Shown here: positions 24,863 to 33,732 of the stretch, one piece after another
Position numbering within the stretch: position 1 is the first letter of the stretch
Layout of the letters: each line of letters begins with the position of its first letter
Source of the DNA: Pseudomonas sp. SJZ079
GTDB lineage: Bacteria > Pseudomonadota > Gammaproteobacteria > Pseudomonadales > Pseudomonadaceae
Assembly: GCF_007993865.1 (NCBI RefSeq)
Contig: NZ_VIUH01000019.1
Span: 36,327 to 100,326 of the forward strand
Direction of reading: 5' to 3'
DNA length: 64,000 nt
Position numbers and translations under genes: made by a program
Notes under the pieces: model-generated
Databases searched by the model: none
The model's input: the letters and a program-made list of their open reading frames with translations, nothing else
Told to the model about the DNA's origin: nothing

Positions 24863-26344
24863 ATGGCCACGTCTAAACCCGTCGATATCAGTCTCGAAGC
24901 CGAGCGCGGCGATACGCCGCTGCTGCCCACGGAACGCATGTGGGGCTTCTGGGAGTTCACCTACGCCAACTCGGCCCTGGCCATCGCCACCTGGGCCTTC
25001 CTCATCGGTGGTGCCACCGCGCTGTTCGTCGGCGTCACCGAAGGCATCGCCGCCATCGTCATCGGCAACATCATCGGTGTGCTGCTGGCGACCTTCGCCA
25101 CCTGCGTGCCCTGCGGCAAGTACGGCACCGAGCAGTTCACCTTCCTGCGCAGCATGTTCGGCTGCAACGGCAGCCGTCTGGTCTATGTGCTGGCGGTGGT
25201 ATTCCTGACCATGGGCTGGCTGGCGGTCCTGGGGCTGATGTTCGGCCGCTCGATCGACGGCCTGAGCGGCCTGCTGAGCGAGCATCAGACCGATCCGACC
25301 GGGTTGCTGGTGCTGCTCTCGGGCTTCTTCGCGATTCTCCTGGCCGGCTTCGTGGTCGCCAAGGGCCCCACCTCGATCAAGGTGTTCAACACCATAGTCG
25401 CCCCGGCGCTGGTGCTGATCATGGGCGCGATGCTCTACCTGATCCTCAGCGAACGTAGCGTCGCCGAACTGCTGGCCCTGCCGGCCCTGGACGCGCCCTT
25501 CGCCGACAAACGGGTCAACTTCATGATCGCGGTCGAAGTGAACATGGCGGCGGGCCTGTCCTGGTGGCCCTATATCGGCAACCTGGCGCGTCTGAGCAAG
25601 AATCAGCGCACCGCGTTCTGGCCAAACATCATCGGCATCTTCGGCGCCGCGGTGCTCGGTGAGGTGGTCGGCCTGCTGGCGTCCGCCGCCCTGGGCGACA
25701 GCGACCCGACCATCTGGATGACCCATATCGGCGGCCTGGTGTTCGGCGTCATCGCCCTGGGCTTCGTCGCCTTCGCCAACGTCACCAGCATGATCAACAT
25801 CCTCTACACCTCGATCGTCGGCCTGCGCCAACTGGCCGGCAAGAAGCTCAGGGAGATGAGCTGGGAACTGCTGGTGGTGCTGTTCTGTGTGGCGCCGGCG
25901 ATCATCGTCTTCGTCGCACCGGGCATCTACGACGGCTTCTTCATCTTCCTGGTGTGGACCTCGGCGCTGAACAGCGCGCTGGCCGGCATCGGTATTGCCG
26001 ATTACTACTTCCTGCGTCAGCAACGGATGAACCTGCGCCATATCTATGCGGCCGAGGAGCAGTCGCCGTACCACTACTGGAAGGGCTTCAACCCCATCGC
26101 GCTGTTGGCGCTGGTGGTCGGCTTCGGCGTCTACGTGCTGCTGTTCAACCCGCAGACCCTGGCCAATACCTCGCTGTTCAGCTTCATCTCTGCCTCGCTG
26201 CCGTCCTGCCTGCTGGCCGGGGTGGTGCACTACGGGCTGACCCGCGCATTCGCCACGCGACTGGGCTGGGGCGCCTACGCACCGCGCGGCAGCGTCAAGA
26301 CCACTTCCCTGAATCTCAATGCACAGGGCTTGAGCAATGACTAA
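24863..26344 (+). CDS. NCS1-family (purine-cytosine permease-like) transporter
   Basis: Sodium- or proton-coupled permease of 493 aa, NCS1 family, with about 12 membrane spans. The N-terminal MWGFWEFTYANSALAIATW opening is typical. Many NCS1 members carry nucleobases or hydantoins. Here the operon (ureohydrolase, aldehyde and alcohol dehydrogenases) points to a guanidino compound instead, as does the gbu-locus precedent. It overlaps the next gene by 8 bp (ATG of the GMC gene at 26337), showing tight coupling. Confidence 0.88.
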   Translation: MATSKPVDISLEAERGDTPLLPTERMWGFWEFTYANSALAIATWAFLIGGATALFVGVTEGIAAIVIGNIIGVLLATFATCVPCGKYGTEQFTFLRSMFGCNGSRLVYVLAVVFLTMGWLAVLGLMFGRSIDGLSGLLSEHQTDPTGLLVLLSGFFAILLAGFVVAKGPTSIKVFNTIVAPALVLIMGAMLYLILSERSVAELLALPALDAPFADKRVNFMIAVEVNMAAGLSWWPYIGNLARLSKNQRTAFWPNIIGIFGAAVLGEVVGLLASAALGDSDPTIWMTHIGGLVFGVIALGFVAFANVTSMINILYTSIVGLRQLAGKKLREMSWELLVVLFCVAPAIIVFVAPGIYDGFFIFLVWTSALNSALAGIGIADYYFLRQQRMNLRHIYAAEEQSPYHYWKGFNPIALLALVVGFGVYVLLFNPQTLANTSLFSFISASLPSCLLAGVVHYGLTRAFATRLGWGAYAPRGSVKTTSLNLNAQGLSND

Positions 26345-28022
26345 GCGATACGACTACATCATCATCGGCGCCGGTTCGGCCGGCTGCGTGCTGGCCAACC
26401 GCCTGAGCGAGGACCCCGCCACCTCGGTGCTGGTCCTGGAATTCGGCGGCAGCGACCGCAGCGTGCTGATCCAGATGCCCAGCGCCTTCTCCATCCCGAT
26501 GAACACCAAGAAGTACAACTGGCGCTACGAGACCGAGCCGGAGCCCTACCTCGACGGGCGGCGCATCCACTGCCCGCGCGGCAAGGTGCTCGGCGGCTCC
26601 TCGTCGATCAATGGCCTGGTGTATATCCGCGGCCACGCCTACGACTTCGACGAGTGGGAAGAGCTCGGTGCGCGCGGCTGGGGTTATCGCAACTGCCTGC
26701 CGTATTTCCGCCGCGCCGAGCATTACGAGGCCGGCGGCGACGCCTACCGCGGCGATGCCGGGCCGTTGCACACCAACAACGGCAACCATATGCAGAACCC
26801 CTTGTACGGCGCCTGGGTCGAGGCCGGCGCGGAGGCCGGCTACATCAAGACCGCCGACTGCAACGGCTACATGCAGGAAGGCTTCGGCGCCATGCACATG
26901 ACCATCAAGGACGGCGTGCGCTGCTCCACCGCCAACGCCTACCTGCGCCCGGCCATGGACCGGCCGAACCTGACCGTGGTGACTCAGGCCATGACCCGAC
27001 GGATCATCCTCGACGGCAAGCGCGCGGTGGGCATCGAGTACGATCACGGTGGGCGCACCCAGCAGGTGTTCTGCGCCCGCGAGATCCTCCTGGCCGGTGG
27101 GCCGATCGGCTCGCCGCACCTGCTGCAGCGCTCCGGCATCGGCCCGGCGGCGGTACTGGAGCAGGCCGGGGTGGTGCTGCAGCACGAGCTGCCCGGGGTC
27201 GGCGAGAACCTGCAGGATCACGCGGAGGTTTACATCCAGTTCGGCTGCAAGCAACCGCTGACCCTCAACAGCAAGATGGACCCGCTGAGCAAGCTGCTGA
27301 TCGGCCTGCGCTGGCTGCTGTTCAAGGACGGTCTGGGCGCCACCAACCACTTCGAGGCCGGCGGCTTCATCCGCTCCGAGGAGGGGCTGCGCTGGCCGGA
27401 CATCCAGTTCCACTTCCTCCCGGCGGCGATGCGCTACGATGGCAAGAAGCCGATCAAGGGCCACGGCTTCATGGTGCTCACCGGGCCGAACAAACCCAAG
27501 AGTCGCGGCCATGTGCGGCTACGGTCGGCCGACCCCTACGAGCATCCGCGCATCCAGTTCAACTACCTGGAGCGCGAGGAGGACCGCGAGGGCTTCCGCC
27601 GCTGCGTGCGCCTGACCCGCGAGATCATCGGTCAGCCGGCGATGGACGCCTTCCGCGACGGCGAGATAGCGCCGGGGCCATCGGTGCAGACAGACGCGGA
27701 GATCGACGCCTTCGTCCGCGAGAACCTGGAGAGCACCTACCACCCCTGCGGCACCTGCCGCATGGGCGAGGACGAACTGGCGGTGGTCGACTCCGAGCTG
27801 CGCGTGCGCGGCCTCAAAGGACTGCGGGTGATCGACTCCTCGGTGTTCCCTACCGAGCCGAACGGCAACCTCAACGCGCCGACCATCATGCTCGCCGAGC
27901 GTGCGTCCGACCTGCTGCGCGGGCGCGGCATGCTGCCGGCTGCGGATGTGGAGGTCGGCCTGGCCGAGAATTGGCAAACCCGGCAGCGCACGAAAGCGCC
28001 GGCGCGGGATGTCCGGGTCTAA
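26337..28022 (+). CDS. GMC oxidoreductase, choline-dehydrogenase-like
   Basis: FAD-dependent alcohol oxidase/dehydrogenase of 561 aa. The ADP-binding GAGSAG lies at residues 11-16, GMC signature 1 near residue 80 (RGKVLGGSSSINGLVYIRGH-type), and the active-site segments STYHPCGTCRMG near 463-474 and NGNLNAPT near 505-512, with His and Asn. BetA-like enzymes oxidise primary alcohols such as choline to aldehydes. It ends the ureohydrolase operon, so a guanidino alcohol is a plausible substrate. Choline is less likely because no betaine-specific genes accompany it. Confidence 0.9.
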   Translation: MTKRYDYIIIGAGSAGCVLANRLSEDPATSVLVLEFGGSDRSVLIQMPSAFSIPMNTKKYNWRYETEPEPYLDGRRIHCPRGKVLGGSSSINGLVYIRGHAYDFDEWEELGARGWGYRNCLPYFRRAEHYEAGGDAYRGDAGPLHTNNGNHMQNPLYGAWVEAGAEAGYIKTADCNGYMQEGFGAMHMTIKDGVRCSTANAYLRPAMDRPNLTVVTQAMTRRIILDGKRAVGIEYDHGGRTQQVFCAREILLAGGPIGSPHLLQRSGIGPAAVLEQAGVVLQHELPGVGENLQDHAEVYIQFGCKQPLTLNSKMDPLSKLLIGLRWLLFKDGLGATNHFEAGGFIRSEEGLRWPDIQFHFLPAAMRYDGKKPIKGHGFMVLTGPNKPKSRGHVRLRSADPYEHPRIQFNYLEREEDREGFRRCVRLTREIIGQPAMDAFRDGEIAPGPSVQTDAEIDAFVRENLESTYHPCGTCRMGEDELAVVDSELRVRGLKGLRVIDSSVFPTEPNGNLNAPTIMLAERASDLLRGRGMLPAADVEVGLAENWQTRQRTKAPARDVRV

Positions 28023-28037
28023 CCGGAGTCAGTCCCT

Positions 28038-28078
28038 CACCGCAGTGGAGACGCGAACAGGGTCGCGCGCCTGCGGTG
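28038..28078 (+). terminator. Inverted repeat at the end of the guanidino operon
   Basis: CACCGCAG at 28038-28045 pairs with CTGCGGTG at 28071-28078, 16 bp after the GMC stop. No T-tract; probable but weak terminator. Confidence 0.4.
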
Positions 28079-28229
28079 GGGGGGAGGAGGCTCATCGTTC
28101 AATCTCCAGGGCTTCATTTTGCTAACATTTGCGGCTTGCATAGTGCCTGTGGCCACCGTGATGGATCAGCCATTCAGGTGAATCTCGGCGGTGAGCACCG
28201 CTAGATACGGCCGTACAGGCCAATAGCCC

Positions 28230-29744
28230 ATGAGAGGCCGGCAACCAATGAAGTCCCCCGGTGGCATGCTGCTGGCGAGTATCGAGCTGGATCGCACGGG
28301 CTCGGTGCCGCTGTATCGCCAGCTGTACCTGCAGATACGCCAGCAGATCCTCGCCGGCCACCTGCATGGGGGCATGCGTCTGCCGTCGACCCGTACCCTG
28401 TGCGCGGAGTTGGGTTTATCGCGGATTACCATACTCAATGCGTTCGACCAGCTAACCGCGGAAGGCTTTCTGGAGCCGCGCCCTGGTGCCGGTACTTTTG
28501 TGTGTGCCGAGTGGGGCGTCCGTGATGCGGCGGCCGACGAGCCGCGCAAGGCACCACGACTGTCGAACCTGAGTCAGTCGGTCCTGTCGCTGCGCAGTGA
28601 CCATTTCAGTGGCATTTCATACGCCGCCTGGGAGCCCGGTTGTCCGACCTCGTTTCTGCCCAGCCATGCCGCTTACGACGCCTTCCCCTTGCCGATCTGG
28701 AAGCGCCTGATGAGCCGTCATCTGCGTCAGCCGACCAAGGACATGCTCAGCTATGGCGAGTTGAAGGGACAGCGGGCGCTGCGCGAGGCGATCGCCGAGT
28801 ATCTGTATGACGCGCGCGGGATCCACTGCAGTGCCCAACAGGTGGTGATAGTTTCGGGTGCCCAGCAGGCCTTCAACCTGCTGGGAATGCTCTTGCTCGA
28901 CCCGCAGGACAGCGTATGGATGGAGGATCCGGGGCATATCGCCGCGCGCATCGCTTTTCAGGCCCAGGGCAGTCGGATAGTCCCCTTGCGCATCGACGAG
29001 GAAGGCATCGACGTGCAGCAAGGGTTGCGCGAGTGTCCGGGGGCTCGCCTGGCGTTCACCACGCCGTCGCGCCAGCACCCCCTCGGCACCACGATGAGCT
29101 ATGCGCGGCGACTCGAACTGATCGAATGGGCTGGGCGCAACCTGGGCTGGATCATCGAGGACGATTGCGACAGTGAGTTCCGCTATCAGGGACGCCCGCA
29201 GCCCGCGCTCTACGCCATGGACCAGTGGTCCCGGGTGGTGTACGTCGGCACCTTTAGCAAGGTGCTGTTTCCTTCTCTGCGCTTGGGCTATGTGATTCTG
29301 CCGGAGGCACTGGTTGAGCCGTTCTGCGCGATGCGTGCGGTAATGGATCGCAGTCCCGCCACGCTGCTGCAGGCGGTCACCGCCGACTTTATGCGCGAAG
29401 GTCACTTCCTCGGCCACATCAGGCGCATGCGCGCCCTCTATCAGGCGCGTCAGCACTGCCTGTTGGAAACGCTGCAGAAGCGCCTTGGCCATTTCATCAG
29501 AGTCCAGCCGGTGGACGCTGGCATGCACCTGATCGGCTGGATGCCACCCGAGCTGAATGACGCGGCCATCGCCCAAGGGCTGGCCAGCCAGCAGATCTAT
29601 ACCTATGCCTTGAGCGACTACTGCATTCAGCGCTACCTGCCGCCCGGCCTGCTGATAGGTTTTGCCGGCACGCCAGAGGAGCAGGCCGTCGATAAGGTCG
29701 AGGCCCTGGCACAGGGCCTGATAAGCATGGGATACAGGCTCTGA
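28230..29744 (+). CDS. MocR-family regulator (GntR winged helix fused to aminotransferase)
   Basis: Protein of 504 aa. Residues 15-85 are a GntR winged helix (SGMRLPSTRTLCAELGLSRITI-type). Residues 130-500 are a type I aminotransferase domain with the PLP lysine in TFSKVLFPSLR near residue 350. MocR regulators bind PLP and sense amino compounds such as GABA or taurine. The next genes, a TIM-barrel protein and an MFS transporter, are co-directional, so it likely controls them; an AT-rich dyad region lies at 29801-29850. An in-frame ATG at 28248 is an alternative start. Confidence 0.9.
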   Translation: MRGRQPMKSPGGMLLASIELDRTGSVPLYRQLYLQIRQQILAGHLHGGMRLPSTRTLCAELGLSRITILNAFDQLTAEGFLEPRPGAGTFVCAEWGVRDAAADEPRKAPRLSNLSQSVLSLRSDHFSGISYAAWEPGCPTSFLPSHAAYDAFPLPIWKRLMSRHLRQPTKDMLSYGELKGQRALREAIAEYLYDARGIHCSAQQVVIVSGAQQAFNLLGMLLLDPQDSVWMEDPGHIAARIAFQAQGSRIVPLRIDEEGIDVQQGLRECPGARLAFTTPSRQHPLGTTMSYARRLELIEWAGRNLGWIIEDDCDSEFRYQGRPQPALYAMDQWSRVVYVGTFSKVLFPSLRLGYVILPEALVEPFCAMRAVMDRSPATLLQAVTADFMREGHFLGHIRRMRALYQARQHCLLETLQKRLGHFIRVQPVDAGMHLIGWMPPELNDAAIAQGLASQQIYTYALSDYCIQRYLPPGLLIGFAGTPEEQAVDKVEALAQGLISMGYRL

Positions 29745-29800
29745 GGTCCACCCCGGCCTTGCTGCCGAGCAAGCGGCACGTGGTCGGCGCGTGTGGTTGT

Positions 29801-29850
29801 AAAAGTGGTCTTAATAATTAGCCAGTAATGGCTATATGGATAGCTCCATT
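29801..29850. promoter_or_regulatory. AT-rich dyads upstream of the TIM-barrel gene
   Basis: TAGCCA-gtaa-TGGCTA (29819-29834) and TGGA-tagc-TCCA (29837-29848) lie next to each other, about 60 bp before the TIM-barrel start. They are candidates for MocR binding. Confidence 0.45.
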
Positions 29851-29862
29851 CCCGCGCGATAA

Positions 29863-29888
29863 AGGCACCACCGGCCAGGCCGGTGCCT
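29863..29888 (+). other. GC-rich leader hairpin before the TIM-barrel gene
   Basis: AGGCAC...GTGCCT with inner CCGGCC/GGCC pairing forms a strong stem 19 bp before the ATG at 29907. It could affect translation; no T-tract follows. Confidence 0.4.
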
Positions 29889-29906
29889 ACACGAGGAATG
29901 ATTGCA

Positions 29907-30980
29907 ATGAACCCTATCCAAGCGCGCTTCAGCGCCCTGTTGAGCCATAAGGCCGACGGCGCCAGCCCTCCGCCCTTACTCACCCCATCACTGGCGCGAA
30001 AACTGCTCGAGCGACTCGAGCAACTGCGTCTGTTCGCCCACGGCTACCCGTTACTCAGCAACCTGACCCAGGGGCTTCTGCAACCGGCCGATTTGCTCGA
30101 TTTCGCCTACCGTCATGAACTCCAGGGATTGAGCCTGCACCTGCTCGACGGCGAAGACAACAGCCTCGCCCGGATGAGCTCCGAGCAGCTTCTGGGATTT
30201 TCCGCCAAGGCCGAGCAGTTGGGCCTCGATCTGCACCTGGAGATCAGCAGCACGCGCAAGGAGGACGTGGATCAGGTGGTGGCCATCGCCAGAACCTTGG
30301 GTGTGCGCAATATCCGCGTCTATTCGCGCTACGAGGGGCATCTCTCACGGGTGATGGATCTGATCGAAACCGATCTGCACTATCTGGCCCAGCAAGCCGA
30401 GTTGCATGACCTGTTCTTCGACTTCGAGCAGCACGAGGAGCTGAAGAGCGGCGACATTGCGCAGTTGTTAGAGCGTCTCGACCATCCACGTCTGCACGCA
30501 CTGTTCGACTTCGGCAACATGATCAATGCCTGCGAGCAGCCGCTCTCGGCGCTGCAAACCCTGGCTCCGCATATCCGCCAGGTGCACCTGAAAGGGGTGC
30601 GCATCGTCCCCGAGCAAAACGGCTTTGGTCACCAGGGTGTGCTCCAGGGCAGTGCCGACGATGACTTGCCTGGGCCGCGGATGCTTTACGAATTGCTGAT
30701 GCTCGGTGAGCAGGCGCCCCAGGTCATTGCCTTCATCCTGGAGCAGGAAAACCACTACATCGCCCCGGCATTCCGCCAGTCGGATGAAGCGCAAGACCCC
30801 TTTATTCCCTATCGCGAGATGAGCGAGACGGCCCTGCCCGCCGGTTACACAGCGCAGCGGATGGCCGCCGATGAGTGGCGTTGGGCGAACAATCAGGTTC
30901 GCTTTGTGCGCGGCTTGTTGGGCGAGCTGAAGGTCCTGTCTGAATTAACCCTGGCAGATACGCCGTTCACCTGCGCCTGA
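29907..30980 (+). CDS. Xylose-isomerase-like TIM-barrel protein
   Basis: Protein of 357 aa with the sugar phosphate isomerase/epimerase (AP endonuclease 2-like) fold. Metal-ligand-type residues occur as LHLEISST near 110, FDFEQHEE near 171-178, HALFDFGNM near 193-201, and QVHLKGVR near 225-232. A divalent metal site is likely. The longer frame starting at 29883 is less good: GAGGA sits 9 bp before the ATG at 29907. It pairs with an MFS transporter under a MocR regulator. The substrate, perhaps a sugar acid or sulfonated or amino sugar, is unknown. Confidence 0.8.
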   Translation: MNPIQARFSALLSHKADGASPPPLLTPSLARKLLERLEQLRLFAHGYPLLSNLTQGLLQPADLLDFAYRHELQGLSLHLLDGEDNSLARMSSEQLLGFSAKAEQLGLDLHLEISSTRKEDVDQVVAIARTLGVRNIRVYSRYEGHLSRVMDLIETDLHYLAQQAELHDLFFDFEQHEELKSGDIAQLLERLDHPRLHALFDFGNMINACEQPLSALQTLAPHIRQVHLKGVRIVPEQNGFGHQGVLQGSADDDLPGPRMLYELLMLGEQAPQVIAFILEQENHYIAPAFRQSDEAQDPFIPYREMSETALPAGYTAQRMAADEWRWANNQVRFVRGLLGELKVLSELTLADTPFTCA

Positions 30981-31030
30981 GCTCAAGCGGCGCTCGGCAG
31001 ATACCAATTTGTTTACTGTGGAGAACAACA

Positions 31031-32296
31031 ATGACAGCACAGGCCAAAGCCAAGTGGTTTCGTTTTTTGGTCCTCATCCTCGGTGGTGGGACCATCTATA
31101 AATTAGGCAGTCTGAAAGACGCCTTCTACGTCCCCATGCAGGAGTTCATGGGGCTGAGTCATACCGAGATCGGCACGCTGATGAGCGTCAATGCCATTGT
31201 CGCCACCGTGCTTTTCGTGGTCGGCGGCATGCTCGCCGATCGTTTCGACACCCGTAAGCTGATCCCCCTGGGCTTGATCGGCACCGGCGGTTTGGGGCTC
31301 TATCTGGCGACCTTTCCCGGTTTCGACAGGCTGCTGATCGTGTTCGGCCTGTTTGCCATCTGCGCCGACTGCATCTTCTGGCCCTCCCTGCTCAAGGCCA
31401 TCAAAAACCTCGGCGATGACAATGAGCAGGGGCGCATGTTCGGCTTGCTCGAGGGCGGCCGTGGCGTGGTCGACACCCTGATCGCCTTCTCCGCCCTGGG
31501 GGTGTTCGTCGTCATGGGCTCGGGGGAGGCGGGGCTGAAGTCAGCCATCCTGTTCTACGCGACGATCGATATTCTCGCCGGCATCCTCACCTGGTTCCTG
31601 CTGACTGATCGCGCGTCGCAGTCGACAGCGACTCCGCGCTCCGGTCTCTCCGGCCTGCTCGAAGCGGTGCGGGTACCGGGCGTCTGGCTGGTCAGCTGCA
31701 ATGTGTTCATGGTCTACATCGTCTACTGCGGCCTGACCTATTTCATCCCCTACCTGAAGGATATGTACGAGCTGCCGGTGGCGCTGGTCGGCGCCTACGG
31801 GATCATCAATCAGTATTTCCTCAAGGTGCTGGGTGGCCCGGCGGGCGGCTTCCTGGCGGACAAGCGCTGCAAGAGCTCGGCGCGTTATATGAGGTGGGCG
31901 TTCCTCGCGCTGCTGCCGGTCATGGCGGTGATCATGCTGATCCCCAAGGGCTCGAGTTTCATCTTTGCCGGGATGGCGGCCACGCTCTCCTTCGCCTTGA
32001 TCGTTTTCACCATGCGTGGGGTGTTCTGGGCGCCCATGAGTGAGGTGGGGATTGCCCCGCATATCACCGGCTCGGCCTTTGGTATCGGCTGTCTGATCGG
32101 CTATGCACCGGGTATGTTCGCCTATGTGATCTATGGCTCCATCCTGGATAGCTTTCCGGGCCAGCAAGGCTACGATTATGTTTTTTCCCTGATGAGCCTA
32201 CTGGCCGTGATCGGCTTTATGGTTTCCAGTCTGCTGTATCGCGCCGTGCAGAACAGGTCCGTTGAGCTACCCGCTGGTGCGCTGACTCAGAACTGA
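31031..32296 (+). CDS. MFS transporter
   Basis: Major facilitator transporter of 421 aa with about 12 spans. The MFS motif A is in GGMLADRFDTRKLIPLG near residues 65-81. GTIYKLGSLKDAFYVPMQEFM at the start resembles MFS groups that take up sugars or organic acids. It follows the TIM-barrel gene by 50 bp and likely imports its substrate. A 17-bp perfect inverted repeat begins 15 bp after the stop. Confidence 0.87.
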   Translation: MTAQAKAKWFRFLVLILGGGTIYKLGSLKDAFYVPMQEFMGLSHTEIGTLMSVNAIVATVLFVVGGMLADRFDTRKLIPLGLIGTGGLGLYLATFPGFDRLLIVFGLFAICADCIFWPSLLKAIKNLGDDNEQGRMFGLLEGGRGVVDTLIAFSALGVFVVMGSGEAGLKSAILFYATIDILAGILTWFLLTDRASQSTATPRSGLSGLLEAVRVPGVWLVSCNVFMVYIVYCGLTYFIPYLKDMYELPVALVGAYGIINQYFLKVLGGPAGGFLADKRCKSSARYMRWAFLALLPVMAVIMLIPKGSSFIFAGMAATLSFALIVFTMRGVFWAPMSEVGIAPHITGSAFGIGCLIGYAPGMFAYVIYGSILDSFPGQQGYDYVFSLMSLLAVIGFMVSSLLYRAVQNRSVELPAGALTQN

Positions 32297-32310
32297 TGAA
32301 ACGAGGGTGA

Positions 32311-32350
32311 GGCTTGCCGTGACCGGGCCGTTCCCCGGTCACGGCAAGCC
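32311..32350 (+). terminator. 17-bp perfect inverted repeat after the MFS gene
   Basis: GGCTTGCCGTGACCGGG and its exact complement flank a 6-nt loop. It sits 15 bp after the stop. There is no T-tract, so the role as terminator is likely but not certain. Confidence 0.6.
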
Positions 32351-32490
32351 TGCCTGTTCTGCGTTCCCGCAGGCGCTGATTCAGGGCTGCATTTGCCGCC
32401 CTGGTCAGATCCCTTGCTGTGCAGGCAAACGTCGGAGCCGCATCCTGGGACAATCTGTGGGTGCGGGAGCTGTTGCCCGCGAAAGCCCGA

Positions 32491-33579
32491 TTATCTCCGG
32501 GTCAGCAGCACGCCCGCTTCCATGTGGTGGGTGTAGGGGAACTGGTCGAACAGTGCGCAGCGCTCGACCCGGTGGGTGTCGCTGAGCTGGCTGATGTTGG
32601 CGGCCAGGGTCTCCGGGTTGCAGGAGATGTAGAGGATGCGCTCGAAGCGTCGAGTCAGTTCGCAGGTGTCCGGGTCCATGCCGGCGCGTGGCGGGTCGAC
32701 GAACACGCTGCCGAACTGGTAGCTCTTCAGGTCGATGCCGGCCAGGCGGCGGAACGGCCGCACCTCGTTGAGCGCCTGGGTCAGCTCCTCGGCGGACAGG
32801 CGCACCAGGGTCACGTTGTCCACGCCGTTGCCTTCCAGGTTGGCCAGGGCGGCGTTCACCGAGCTCTTGCTGATCTCGGTGGCCAGCACCTTGCGCACCC
32901 GGGTGGCCAGCGGCAGGGTGAAGTTGCCGTTGCCGCAGTACAGCTCCAGCAGGTCGTCGTCGCGTTGGCCGAGCGCTTCATAGGCCCAGCCGAGCATCTT
33001 CTGGCAGACCTCGCCGTTGGGCTGGGTGAAGGCGCCTTCCGGCTGGCGATAGCGGAAGGTGCGGCCGGCGACTTGCAGTTCTTCCTCGGCAAAATCCCGA
33101 CCGATGACGATGCGCTTGCCGCGCGAGCGGCCGACCAGGTTGACCCCCAGCTCGCCGGCGAGCTGCTCCGCCTCGGCCTGCCAGGCTGCGTCCAGCGGGC
33201 GGTGATAGCACAGGGTGACCAGCGCATCGCCGGCCAGGGTGGTGAGGAACTCGACCTGGAACAGCTTGAAGCTCAGTACCTGGCTGGCCTGCCAGGCGGC
33301 TTTCAGCTGTGGCATCAGCTGATTGATCCGCGTGCTGGCGATGGGGAAGTCATCCAGCAGAATCGGCGTGTGCTTGTCGCCCGGGGCGAACATGGCGTAG
33401 TGACGCTGCTCGGCCTCGCGCCACAGGCGGAACTCGGCGCGCAGGCGGTAATGCTCGCGCGGCGAGTCGAACACCTCGGGCTCGGGGGCGGCGAACGGCG
33501 CCAGCAGTTCGATCAGGCGCTGTTTCTTCTCGGCAAGCTGGCTGGTGTAGGTAGCGGGATCGAACTGCGAAAGACTCAT
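32491..33579 (-). CDS. trmA: tRNA (uracil-5-)-methyltransferase TrmA
   Basis: SAM-dependent methyltransferase of 362 aa (E. coli TrmA is 366), forming m5U54 in tRNA. The SAM motif YCGNGNFTLPLA is near residues 213-224, DPPRAGMD near 296-303, and the catalytic Cys in ISCNPET near 322-328. All are intact. Monocistronic, cytosolic. An imperfect repeat pair lies upstream at 33641-33700. Confidence 0.95.
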   Translation of the reverse strand: MSLSQFDPATYTSQLAEKKQRLIELLAPFAAPEPEVFDSPREHYRLRAEFRLWREAEQRHYAMFAPGDKHTPILLDDFPIASTRINQLMPQLKAAWQASQVLSFKLFQVEFLTTLAGDALVTLCYHRPLDAAWQAEAEQLAGELGVNLVGRSRGKRIVIGRDFAEEELQVAGRTFRYRQPEGAFTQPNGEVCQKMLGWAYEALGQRDDDLLELYCGNGNFTLPLATRVRKVLATEISKSSVNAALANLEGNGVDNVTLVRLSAEELTQALNEVRPFRRLAGIDLKSYQFGSVFVDPPRAGMDPDTCELTRRFERILYISCNPETLAANISQLSDTHRVERCALFDQFPYTHHMEAGVLLTRR

Positions 33580-33640
33580 GAATCACTCTGAGGTTGGACA
33601 ATTGGAATGATGTTTCTGATCCTGCAACTACGCCGGCTCA

Positions 33641-33700
33641 GGGTAGCCTGGATGAAATCCAGGGCGGGTTAAGAGTTGTCCCGGATTACATCCGGGCTAC
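33641..33700. repeat. Pair of inverted REP-like hairpins
   Basis: CCTGGAT-gaa-ATCCAGG (33647-33663) and CCCGGAT-tac-ATCCGGG (33680-33696) are flanked by GTAGCC on the left and GGCTAC on the right. This is a BIME-like pair between trmA and the purine permease. Confidence 0.65.
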
Positions 33701-33732
33701 GGTAAACCCTCCCTGGGTTTGGACGGTCAGTC

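Noticed and set aside
24500..26230. 576-aa open frame opposite the aldehyde dehydrogenase end, small gene and NCS1 permease
   Set aside because: A long antisense frame in GC-rich DNA, rich in His, Gln and Arg with no recognisable domain. The plus-strand genes have clear family motifs.
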